From contig PLIG01000092.1 of assembly GCA_003139255.1 (NCBI GenBank), forward strand, positions 12,841 through 48,118: a stretch of DNA of 35,278 nucleotides. Reading direction: 5' to 3'. Under the pieces are notes generated by a model that worked only from the letters and a program-made list of their open reading frames with translations, searched no databases and was not told where the DNA came from. Position 1 is the stretch's first letter. Each line of letters starts with the position of its first letter. Positions 25,220 to 32,006 of the stretch are shown piece by piece. The stretch is from Acidimicrobiaceae bacterium (GTDB lineage Bacteria > Actinomycetota > Acidimicrobiia > Acidimicrobiales > UBA8190). The position numbers and the translations under genes were made by a program.

Positions 25220-26331
25220 ACGGCCCGACATTGGTGCTCGGCGGAGGAGTCACCGGCATGCACGTTGCGATCGCGCTCGCCGAGCTCGGACTCGGCTCGG
25301 TCCTCGTGGAGAAGAGCTCTCAGCTGGGCGGTCTGGTCCCTCGACTGTCACGTACGTTTCCGTTCTTCGACGACGACGGCTTCAACGACGGCGCAGAATT
25401 CGCCGGCCAGATCGAGGCCGAGATGGGTGCGAGGTCCGAGATAGACGTGCGTCTGGGCACCGTCCTGACGGGCGTTGAAGGGGAATTCCCTGAATTCCGA
25501 GCGACCTTCAGCGACAAGTCCCAGGAGATCGTCAGCACGATCGTCGTTGCCACCGGCTTCGAGCCGTTCAACCCCTACGAACTCGAGGAGTACGGCTACG
25601 GTCGCTACCCCAACGTGGTCACGGGTCCGGAGTTGGAATGGCTGCTCAACCCGCGTGGCCCGACCCGGGGCGAACTGAGGCGACCTTCGGACGACAAGCA
25701 CGTGGACCGCCTGGCGCTCATATTCTGCGTCGGTTCGCGCAACCGGCGGATCGGGGCGCCCTTCTGCTCGCGCATCTGTTGTTCGTACAGCACCAAGCAG
25801 GCCCTAACCGTGCTCGGTCGGCACCCCACGGCAGAGATCACCTGTTTCTACATGGACATCCGAACCTACGACCGTGGGTTCGAGGAGATGTACTCGATGG
25901 CCCAGGAACGGGGGATCCGCTACATCCGTGGACGGGTGTCGGGATGCAAGGAGCTGCCCGGTGGCGACATCGTCGTGCGTGCCGAGAACACCCTTGTCCA
26001 GAAGATCTTCTCGAGCTCGTTCGACATGGTCTCGCTCTCCACCGGGATGCGACCGTGCAAGGACGTCGAGCAGCTGGCTCGCGTGCTGCGCATCGGGCGA
26101 GTCCCGGACGGGTTCTTCGCAAACCCGGCTTGGTTCCACCACCCGCACGACTCGACTCGCGAGGGCGTCTTCGTCGCCGGATGCGCGATGGGGGCGAAGC
26201 CGATCCGCAATTGCATCGTGGACGGTAGTGCGGTGGCCGCACGCATAGCGGGGCTGCTGAGGCGCGAGGGTGCGACATCGGGCCCGGTGAGGGATGCCAA
26301 CCAGTCATCTCGACCGGTTGCCACAAGGTGA
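25216..26331 (+). CDS. HdrA/QmoA-like FAD and Fe-S subunit
   Basis: A 371-residue flavoprotein. FAD-binding segments: LGGGVTGMHVAIALAELG at the N terminus, VVATGFEPF near residue 112, and GVFVAGCAMGAKPI near the C terminus. The HdrA signature cysteine set is present in FCVGSRNRRIGAPFCSRICC: C171, C184, C188-C189, binding one [4Fe-4S] cluster. The extra ferredoxin domains of full-length methanogen HdrA are missing, so the size and layout match QmoA. Translation is coupled to hdrB through a 4-nt overlap. It may receive or bifurcate electrons within the complex; bifurcation is speculative because no partner dehydrogenase (mvhD, fdh, frh) is visible. Confidence 0.86.
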   Translation: MNGPTLVLGGGVTGMHVAIALAELGLGSVLVEKSSQLGGLVPRLSRTFPFFDDDGFNDGAEFAGQIEAEMGARSEIDVRLGTVLTGVEGEFPEFRATFSDKSQEIVSTIVVATGFEPFNPYELEEYGYGRYPNVVTGPELEWLLNPRGPTRGELRRPSDDKHVDRLALIFCVGSRNRRIGAPFCSRICCSYSTKQALTVLGRHPTAEITCFYMDIRTYDRGFEEMYSMAQERGIRYIRGRVSGCKELPGGDIVVRAENTLVQKIFSSSFDMVSLSTGMRPCKDVEQLARVLRIGRVPDGFFANPAWFHHPHDSTREGVFVAGCAMGAKPIRNCIVDGSAVAARIAGLLRREGATSGPVRDANQSSRPVATR

Positions 26332-26379
26332 TGCCAAAGTCGATCGTCACGAGACCTCCGGCTTGACGGTCGCCAGCCG

Positions 26380-26494
26380 ACAACATGGAGAAGGATCCGA
26401 CCAGGTGGTGCTCCATTCCCATGCTGGTCATGGCTTCTTCATCGTTCATGACGAGACAGCCTGGGCCACTCGCGTGAACGCGTTCCTGGGTTAA
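26380..26494 (+). pseudogene. Possible C-terminal remnant of a dienelactone-hydrolase-like protein
   Basis: One frame reads QVVLHSHAGHGFFIVHDETA followed by WATRVNAFLG and a stop. GHGFF followed by a W...R...F helix is how dienelactone-hydrolase-type alpha/beta hydrolases end, with the catalytic His in AGHGF. Nothing upstream in this frame resembles the rest of the enzyme. Low confidence: only ~38 residues support it. Confidence 0.25.
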
Positions 26495-26837
26495 GACCAC
26501 CCCTTCCCGAACAGCCGTATCCTCATGCCGTGGCGCGACTGGATGCCAGAGACCCGCGAGAAATCCCAGGTGAACGGCCTGTGCGACATCCTTCGGCACT
26601 CACACTCTCGCTCCAGGACAACGGGGCTGCCTCTTTTCTTCTCGCCGACAAATTGACGAGGGACCCGTTCTTACCACGTCGAGTATTCAGGACAAGACCA
26701 CTAAACGTGGTCGTCGAAATGACCGATACCTCATCTATCGAGAGCCCCACCCACAGCGAAAGGCCGCCAAGCAGGCCAGGAGAACGGCAACCGGACAGGT
26801 CGACGTGGTGGCGATGACGCTGCACGCCCGGATTCCA

Positions 26838-26876
26838 CACCCGCTGACGGAACTCGGGGGGATAGGAACGGGGCAT
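26838..26876 (-). mobile_element. IS3-type transposase OrfA start fragment
   Basis: The minus strand from 26876 reads MPRSYPPEFRQRV, the usual first residues of an actinobacterial IS3-family OrfA, after which the similarity ends abruptly. It is probably the stub left by a deletion or insertion. No partner OrfB or terminal repeat was found. Confidence 0.35.
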
Positions 26877-27402
26877 GAGATTGAGCCTTTCATTTCAGGC
26901 CCGATCTCAACAGGAGAAGTGGAAACGATCGGTGGGGCAGGTCAAACCGTCCAGAGGTAATGGTGAGGTTCTGGCCGTCAAAAGCGCCAATCGCACAGTT
27001 TCTCGAAGCTCGTGGATTGAACGTCAATCATTGGATCGCGAGTGGTGCGCGTGTTGCACGGACGCCGCGGAGAGGACGTCCTCAGGTACAGCAGTTCCAA
27101 CGATCTGACGCAGGCAGTCGTCGCGATATTGGGCGCATTTTCGGGGAGACCGAAGGTGGGCATGACTCTACGATTCCCGAGTTGACTCAAACCTTCGCCG
27201 CTGCATGAGATCTCAGGTTAACGGCAGTGCGAGAGACAGCGCGACAACCGCGAGGAACGTATGCGGGCGGCTCTAACCCGGTGGATGAGGGCGCCCTCGG
27301 CCCGAGAAAGTCTCGAGCTACGATGTGCCGAGTGGACATGCGGCCCTCGGTAGCGACGCTACGAGCCGCCTTCCGGCGCCCTCACCGAGCCCACTCATTC
27401 TC

Positions 27403-27889
27403 GTGAGTACGCGGGCCGACCCCATTACGCCCGACACAGAAGGAGCTGAGGAGCCGCTGCCGTTCGTCCCTCGGGTGTTCGGCGGCTGGCGCCCCATCTT
27501 CGTCTTTATCGTCTGCGTCGGGGGCGTCGGCGTGTCGATCTACTTGACGATCGTCCACTTCGAGCCGCAGGCGCTGGTCTGCACCACCAACAGCTTTATC
27601 TCCTGCGCGCCGGTGCTGCACAGCCCGCAGTCCGTCCTCTTTGGCATCCCGGTGCCCTTCTATGGCCTCTTCTGGTTCGTGTCGATGGGTTCGTGCTCAA
27701 CCTGTCGTCCATGTGGCGCACGACGAAGTGGTGGCTGCCGTGGGCCCGCGTGGTGTGGTCGGTGGTCGGAATGTGTTTCGTCTTCGACATGATCTACGAC
27801 GAACTCTTGTCATCAACAAACTGTGTGAATGGTGCACCACCGTCCACGTCTTCACCTTAGGAACGCGGGTCGTAGCGCCCTGGTGTTGA
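27403..27889 (+). pseudogene. Vitamin K epoxide reductase (VKOR) gene with two frameshifts
   Basis: VKOR homologues reoxidise DsbA-like thiol oxidants with quinone. From GTG 27403 the frame gives a membrane segment (FIVCVGGVGVSIYLTIVHF), the loop cysteines LVCTTNSFISC and FGIPVPFYGLFWFVSMG. The match then moves to a second frame (VLNLSSMWRTTKWWLP, SVVGMCFVFDMIYDE) and to a third (LVINKLCEWCTTVHVFT), which holds the CEWC active site. Two single-base losses, near 27693 and near 27807, explain this. The end (GTRVVAPWC) lacks the last membrane helix. Either a pseudogene or two assembly errors; the missing C terminus favours real decay. Confidence 0.75.
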
Positions 27890-28030
27890 TGCGCGACATG
27901 TGGCTCGAGGCAAGAGCGGAACGTCTATGTACAGTATGTATAGTGAGTATTTGTCTACACAGTGAGAAGTTGATCTATGTCCAGGCGGCATGACGGCTCT
28001 GTCGACGTCGAAGGTGCTCGGAGGTCTCCG

Positions 28031-28399
28031 ATGGTGGTGTGCGTACCTGTGATCCATGGGAACTCGATCGACCCACGGTGGGGTCGAGCTGAGCGGCTGG
28101 CGATCGCGGAGGTCGAGGCCGGGACGATCACCCGCTGGCAGGAGCTTGATGTCGCGTGGGGTACCGTGCGCAACACCGGCAGCGAACGCGCCCACCATGC
28201 ACGGGTGGCACGGTTCATCAAAGAGCATAATGTGGAGACCGTGCTTGCCCATCACATGGGCGACGACATGCAGCGCATACTCGGGAGGATGGGTGTGACC
28301 GTTCATCTCGGTGCCTCCGGAGACGCGCGGCAGGCTGTGATGGCGATCGCCCAGAAGGGCGATGGGCAGGAACCCTCCCAGGGCGTAAGCGATAGCTGA
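28031..28399 (+). CDS. NifX/NifB-type dinitrogenase iron-molybdenum cofactor family protein
   Basis: A 122-residue stand-alone domain of the Nitro_FeMo-Co family (NifX, NafY and archaeal homologues): MVVCVPV at the start, IDPRWGRAERLAIAEVEAG, then HHARVARFIKEHNVETVLA, HHMGDDMQRILGRMGV and LGASGDARQAV. Such proteins bind Fe-S or Fe-Mo clusters; many lie outside nif operons with unknown roles, as here. ATG 28031 has an ideal GGAGG 6 nt upstream and gives the usual length; ATG 27977 would add 18 unmatched residues. Upstream (27925-27950) is an AT-rich stretch with two near-identical 9-mers (tatgtacag, tatgtatag), a possible promoter or operator. Confidence 0.8.
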   Translation: MVVCVPVIHGNSIDPRWGRAERLAIAEVEAGTITRWQELDVAWGTVRNTGSERAHHARVARFIKEHNVETVLAHHMGDDMQRILGRMGVTVHLGASGDARQAVMAIAQKGDGQEPSQGVSDS

Positions 28400-28536
28400 A
28401 CCAAACGGCTTCACGCCGGATCACTACAGGGGCCTCTTGGCAAGATCTGGGAGGCGTGTCGTCAGGCTGTCGACGACGCACTGCCCGATCCGATCGACGG
28501 CTCGACGTTCCGCACGCGCCGACGTTCCACTTGCCG

Positions 28537-28577
28537 TTGCGGCCTCCCATCGTCGTTGATGACGATGGGAACGCGTC
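28537..28577 (-). repeat. Repeated hairpin element, copy A
   Basis: A 9-bp perfect stem (28546-28554 with 28561-28569) and 6-nt loop, located just past the racemase stop. Its reverse complement matches the hairpin at 30016-30053 at ~90% with one 3-nt indel, including a paired C-G to T-A change that keeps the stem. It may act as a terminator for the racemase gene, or be an insertion-sequence end. Confidence 0.65.
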
Positions 28578-28580
28578 TGT

Positions 28581-29282
28581 TTAGGGAGCGAGGGATTGAG
28601 CGACTGCCGCTTCGACATGCAAGCGGGTGGTCGGGAAAACGGGGACCGGGCTGTCCGCGGCGGAAACCAACAGCTCGATTTCAGTACATCCGAGTATCAC
28701 ACCCTCGGCTCCAGCCTGAACGAGACGGTGAATGACCTCCCGATAGACGTGGCGGGACTCCTCGCGAACCACCCCGAGACAAAGTTCGTCGTAGATAATC
28801 CGGTGCACATGGACACGGTCATCCGCGGGCGGAACCAGCACTCGTAGACCGTGATCGGCGAGCCGGGATCGATAGAAGTCCTGCTCCATGGTTAACGCCG
28901 TGCCGAGCAGCCCGACCGTCCCTAGCCCCGCCCGAGTGACCACCTCGGCAGTCACGTCGGCGAGGTGCAGCAGCGGGATTCCGACGGCACGCTGCACGTG
29001 GTCGGCGACTTTGTGCATCGTATTCGTGCACAGCAGCAGCAGGTCCGCGCCAGCCGCCTCGAGTCCCTTCGCCGCCTCAGCAAGCAGCTGGCCAGCTTCG
29101 TCCCACTGCCCTGTGACCTGCAGGCGCTCGACATCGGCGAAGTCGACCGACACCAGGGCCACACGAGCCGAGTGCAGTCCACCAAGGCGCTCTCGCACGA
29201 GCTCGTTGGCCAACCTGTAGTACTCGGCGCTGCTCTCCCAACTCATGCCACCAAGCACCCCGATCACACGCTGACCGTTCAT
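28581..29282 (-). CDS. Aspartate/glutamate racemase family protein (YgeA-like)
   Basis: Cofactor-independent amino-acid racemase, 233 residues. The two catalytic cysteines lie in LLLCTNTMHK (first half) and ILGCTEIELL (second half), with GVLGGMSWESSAEYYR at the N terminus and a conserved TALTMEQDFYRSRL segment. The family interconverts L- and D-aspartate, glutamate or other amino acids; having both cysteines suggests true racemase activity, whereas single-Cys relatives are decarboxylases or isomerases. ATG 29282 gives the family length; upstream in-frame starts cover a repeat remnant. It is divergent from the fur-like gene. Confidence 0.88.
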   Translation of the reverse strand: MNGQRVIGVLGGMSWESSAEYYRLANELVRERLGGLHSARVALVSVDFADVERLQVTGQWDEAGQLLAEAAKGLEAAGADLLLLCTNTMHKVADHVQRAVGIPLLHLADVTAEVVTRAGLGTVGLLGTALTMEQDFYRSRLADHGLRVLVPPADDRVHVHRIIYDELCLGVVREESRHVYREVIHRLVQAGAEGVILGCTEIELLVSAADSPVPVFPTTRLHVEAAVAQSLAP

Positions 29283-29332
29283 CGTCACGACAACATCCTG
29301 CCAGCTACACATAGTCCAGACACGACGAACCC

Positions 29333-29439
29333 GATCAACTTGATGAGCGCACCAGGAGTTAAGGGGCTCGTGCCGCTGCCGTTGGCTTCGCCGAGGACCC
29401 CCAGTGTGACGAAGCCGTTGCCGGCGGAGCCGGTGGACT
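29333..29439. repeat. ~107-bp direct repeat, copy 1
   Basis: About 80% identical to 31660-31765 in the same orientation. On the minus strand it reads without interruption as SAGNGFVTLGVLGEANGSG then TSPLTPGALIKLI. Many differences between the copies are transitions or lie at third codon positions, so the repeat seems to descend from coding DNA. It lies between the racemase and fur-like starts. Confidence 0.65.
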
Positions 29440-29533
29440 CTTATCCACTGAACATAGAACGACAACGGTTCCCAATACACATCTAGTTGTCCATCTATAT
29501 GCTCATGGTGTTGCTGAGGACCTTCACACCCTC

Positions 29534-29998
29534 GTGGCCGCCCGTATGCGACGCGTCAACCAGCGCTACACCTCCGGACGCCGCATGCTGATCGAAGCCC
29601 TGGCACAGTCAATTCGGCCGCAGACGACCGCCGAGCTGGCTGCGCCAGAATCGCGGTTACCGCAGAGCACCACCTACCGCAATCTCGCCATCCTCGAGCA
29701 AGCCGGGATCGTGCACAGGGTGATCGGAAGCGACGAGTACTCCCGATTCGAGCTCGCCGAAGAGTTAACCGGCCGTCACCACCACCACCACCACCACCAC
29801 CACCACCACCTCATCTGCGTCAACTGCGGCACGGTCGAGGACTTCGAGGTGCCTCGACAGTTCGAGAAGGTCTTCGCCGACGCCATTGGCCAGTTCACTA
29901 CCGGCACGGGATTCCGAGTCGAGACACACCGGCTCGACCTACTCGGCACGTGCGCCAAGTGCGCTAGCCGTGTGACACACAAATCCCTGCACAAATAG
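29534..29998 (+). CDS. Fur-family metalloregulator with expanded histidine tract
   Basis: A Fur/Zur/PerR-type repressor of 154 residues. The winged helix includes RYTSGRRMLIEALAQS and LPQSTTYRNLAILEQAGIVHRV. Metal-site features: an 11-residue His run (29777-29809) where relatives have about four His, then CVNC and a C-terminal CAKC, the structural zinc pair. Which metal it senses cannot be told. Start: GTG 29534 is the first usable codon, but the frame stays open upstream and reads HGVAEDLHTLVAAR, which looks like a normal Fur N terminus, so the original start may be lost or lie in another frame. It is divergent from the racemase; an IS630-like fragment follows. Confidence 0.85.
   Translation: MAARMRRVNQRYTSGRRMLIEALAQSIRPQTTAELAAPESRLPQSTTYRNLAILEQAGIVHRVIGSDEYSRFELAEELTGRHHHHHHHHHHHLICVNCGTVEDFEVPRQFEKVFADAIGQFTTGTGFRVETHRLDLLGTCAKCASRVTHKSLHK
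29777..29809 (+). repeat. CAC trinucleotide repeat (11 units) inside the fur-like gene
   Basis: Eleven uninterrupted CAC codons encode poly-His at the conserved His cluster of the Fur fold. Perfect triplet tracts change length by strand slippage without shifting the frame, so tract length may vary between strains. Confidence 0.9.
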
Positions 29999-30015
29999 AA
30001 AGTTTGCCGTCCTCC

Positions 30016-30053
30016 GACACGTTCTCATCATCAACGACGATGAGAGGTCGCAA
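30016..30053 (+). repeat. Repeated hairpin element, copy B
   Basis: A 7-bp stem (30023-30029 with 30039-30045) and 9-nt loop, the partner of the element at 28537-28577 in inverted orientation. Here the right arm and the next bases (gatgagaggtcgca) also supply the ribosome site of the IS630-like ORF, so the hairpin could mask its translation. Confidence 0.6.
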
Positions 30054-30265
30054 TGGTTAAACGAGGACGACCGCTCGAGAACCTGGTCCTGACCGGCGAC
30101 GAGCGCGAGATACTCGAACTCTGGGCGCGTCAGCCGCAGAACGTGCAGGCGCTGGCGTTGCGCTGCAGGGATCTCCTCGAGTACGCGAAGGGCGGAACGA
30201 ACATCGAGATGGCAGAGCGCCTCTTCGTGACGCGCGCGAAGGTCGGAAAGTGGCGCCGACGGTAG
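30053..30265 (+). mobile_element. IS630-family transposase, N-terminal fragment
   Basis: A 70-residue ORF: RGRPLENLVLTGDEREILEL, then QALALRCRDLLEYAKGGTN, IEMAERLFVTRAKVGKWRRR and a stop. This is the helix-turn-helix DNA-binding part at the front of IS630 transposases; the DDE catalytic domain (~250 residues) is absent because the frame ends right after the KWRRR segment. It is a dead remnant, or a stand-alone DNA-binding peptide at best. Confidence 0.7.
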
Positions 30266-30313
30266 AACATGCCGGACATTGGTGACCGACCCGCCGATAT
30301 ACCAGCCAGGTTC

Positions 30314-31411
30314 TCAGCCGAGGCTGAGGGCACGCGTGATCTGCGTCACAGCCGAGGTGGAACAGACAGACGAGGGCTGATCCTGCGTTACCGAACAGAT
30401 ACCGGCGGTCAGGTAGTTGGCGCTGCCGACTATGGCCTGGGTGACGGGGTCGTCGGGGTTCGTGAGCTTGCTTGCGATCTCGCTCTGGTTGAGGCCGGCC
30501 AGGAGCTGCGGGCTGTAGCTGGGGCCGATGACGAACACCTTGTTGCCGATGTCGAGGAAGGGAAATCCCTCGGTCGATCCGAAATGGGTCTCGTACTTGT
30601 CCCACAGGCTCTTCTCTTGAGCGTTGGGTTGCTCGAGAAGATGCCTGCCGGCTCCGTTCGGTCCGGTGTCGTTTGACTCGATCTCAATTGTGTGAAGTGC
30701 GACATAGTTGCTCGAATAGCTCGATCCGTAAAAGGAGAACGTCGCGGTGTCAGGGTAAGAGACCCAGGTCGAAGACGTCGTCTCCTTCAACCGAGCGAAC
30801 GCTCCGAACCGGCTGAAGGCCATGATCACAGCCCAACGTTCGGCCGCGCACGGGGCACCATACTCCGACGTGATGAGGAAGGCCCCAGGTTTACCGGTCA
30901 CGGTGAGCACCGGTTGTCCCATGTCCACCGACGGGGCCTGGACGGCGGAAGAAGATGGAACTCCGACGGCGTTCATCACCGAGGGGCCGACGCCGGTCAA
31001 CTGTTTGAGTACGGTCGGTGAAGCTGGAGTCGTTACGGGCGCCAGCGAACTGGTTCGCTTCGGAGACCCGCTGGTGAGCGTCACGGCCATGATGACGGCC
31101 ACGACCACAATGACCGCTGAGAACACCAGTATTACCGACGAGCGCCGAAACGATGAGACCTTCGTCGAGGTGCTCCGGCTGCCCTTTGGCCTCGCGGACC
31201 CCCGCCGCGGGCCAGAAGCACGCTGTCGGACGCCTCGCTCATGGGCGACGGCCCCCTTCGAACCAGGTGTCGTTCGTCGATCCTGAGTCCTCTGTGCTGA
31301 TCGACGGCCCGAACGTGCTGCAGGACGCGTCTGTCCGCCTGCGGATTGCCGTCGTCGCCTCCGTCCCTCGTCGGATCTGTGTTCGCCTCGATGACCTTCG
31401 GCGCCACTCAT
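30314..31411 (-). CDS. DUF929-family membrane-anchored thioredoxin-like protein
   Basis: A 365-residue protein with a strong AAGGAGAG site before ATG 31411. The first ~90 residues are very basic and Arg/Ser-rich; one membrane span follows (SSVILVFSAVIVVVAVIMAV), then an external domain. That domain matches DUF929: KPGAFLITSEYGAPCAAERW, AFSRFGAFARLKET, TATFSFYGSSYSSNYVALHT, FPFLDIGNKVFVIG, SYSPQLLAGLNQSEIAS. In family members I recall, the segment reads CPYCAAERW, a thioredoxin-like CxxC; here only the second Cys remains (GAPC). A late pair of cysteines (GICSV, SSVCST) could form a disulfide. A role in oxidative folding alongside the VKOR upstream is plausible but unproven. Confidence 0.75.
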   Translation of the reverse strand: MSGAEGHRGEHRSDEGRRRRRQSAGGQTRPAARSGRRSAQRTQDRRTTPGSKGAVAHERGVRQRASGPRRGSARPKGSRSTSTKVSSFRRSSVILVFSAVIVVVAVIMAVTLTSGSPKRTSSLAPVTTPASPTVLKQLTGVGPSVMNAVGVPSSSAVQAPSVDMGQPVLTVTGKPGAFLITSEYGAPCAAERWAVIMAFSRFGAFARLKETTSSTWVSYPDTATFSFYGSSYSSNYVALHTIEIESNDTGPNGAGRHLLEQPNAQEKSLWDKYETHFGSTEGFPFLDIGNKVFVIGPSYSPQLLAGLNQSEIASKLTNPDDPVTQAIVGSANYLTAGICSVTQDQPSSVCSTSAVTQITRALSLG

Positions 31412-31548
31412 AGGACGCTCTCCTTGGCGATCGTCTCTTCGCAAGACGACATGACTTCGAAGCTAACACGTTAGGAAGCGCCGACTGAGCGATCATTAAT
31501 GCCCTGCTGCCCGGAGGCGCCCAGAACTGAACCTGCACCGAAGCGCCT

Positions 31549-31775
31549 TCAAGCACCATCGCGTTCGTGGACGAATCGGCAGAGGTGACTGTGGCCGTCA
31601 AGCGCGACGATCAAGCCACCAGGTTGCAGACCCGCCTGACGGGCCGGTCTGCTGGAGACGATCAACTTGACGAGCGCACCAGGGGTTGAAGGGCTTGTGC
31701 CGGCGCCGTTGGTTCCACCGAGGTTCCCAGTGCGACGAAACCAATTCCGGCGGAGCTGGTGAACTGAACTGCACC
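31549..31775 (-). pseudogene. Remnant with PDZ-like end (possible HtrA-type protease fragment)
   Basis: Minus-strand frames read SSAGIGFVALGTS and, one frame over, TPGALVKLIVSSRPARQAG then LQPGGLIVALDGHSHL. AGLQPG-x-IVALDG is the usual signature of a PDZ domain in HtrA/DegP proteases, and SAGIGF recalls the end of their catalytic domain. The frame change and missing protease body mean decay. It overlaps repeat copy 2. The assignment rests on short segments only. Confidence 0.3.
31660..31765. repeat. ~107-bp direct repeat, copy 2
   Basis: The partner of 29333-29439, ~80% identical with a 1-nt deletion that breaks the reading frame seen in copy 1. The 31,412-32,006 stretch around it has no intact gene. 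Confidence 0.65.
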
Positions 31776-32006
31776 CCCACGAATACCGTCGGGCCGACAT
31801 AAACGGTGGAGGTGTGTGATGCCCGAGAATGCTATGTCGCGATTGTGCCGCCAGCGGCATGGTTCGACAGTTGCCAGGGCATCTCCCAACATTTGACTCG
31901 AATCGATCCAACTCTGCCCAGGCGATTGAGACCTCGCGCTCACCGCTCAATGTTCGCCAACGTCGGATACCTATGCCGAGCCCGAATCCACTTCCCTCGA
32001 TCTTGG

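Larger units (their letters stand above)
26332..27402. other. Gene-poor, decayed stretch
   Basis: Over 1 kb without an intact gene I can support. It holds a possible hydrolase C-terminal remnant, an IS3-like transposase start fragment and short random ORFs. The sequence is less GC-biased than the operon before it, in keeping with insertion and deletion scars. Confidence 0.55.

Noticed and set aside
25838-26599. 253-aa minus-strand ORF over the end of the HdrA-like gene
   Set aside because: Mostly antisense of hdrA with Arg/Ser-rich composition; no domain recognised.
27977-28030. Upstream ATG as the start of the NifX-like protein
   Set aside because: The internal ATG at 28031 has an ideal GGAGG and matches the family's N terminus; the extra residues match nothing.
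29777-29809. His tract as vector or affinity-tag contamination
   Set aside because: It lies inside a complete Fur-family gene exactly at the conserved His cluster, with native flanks on both sides.
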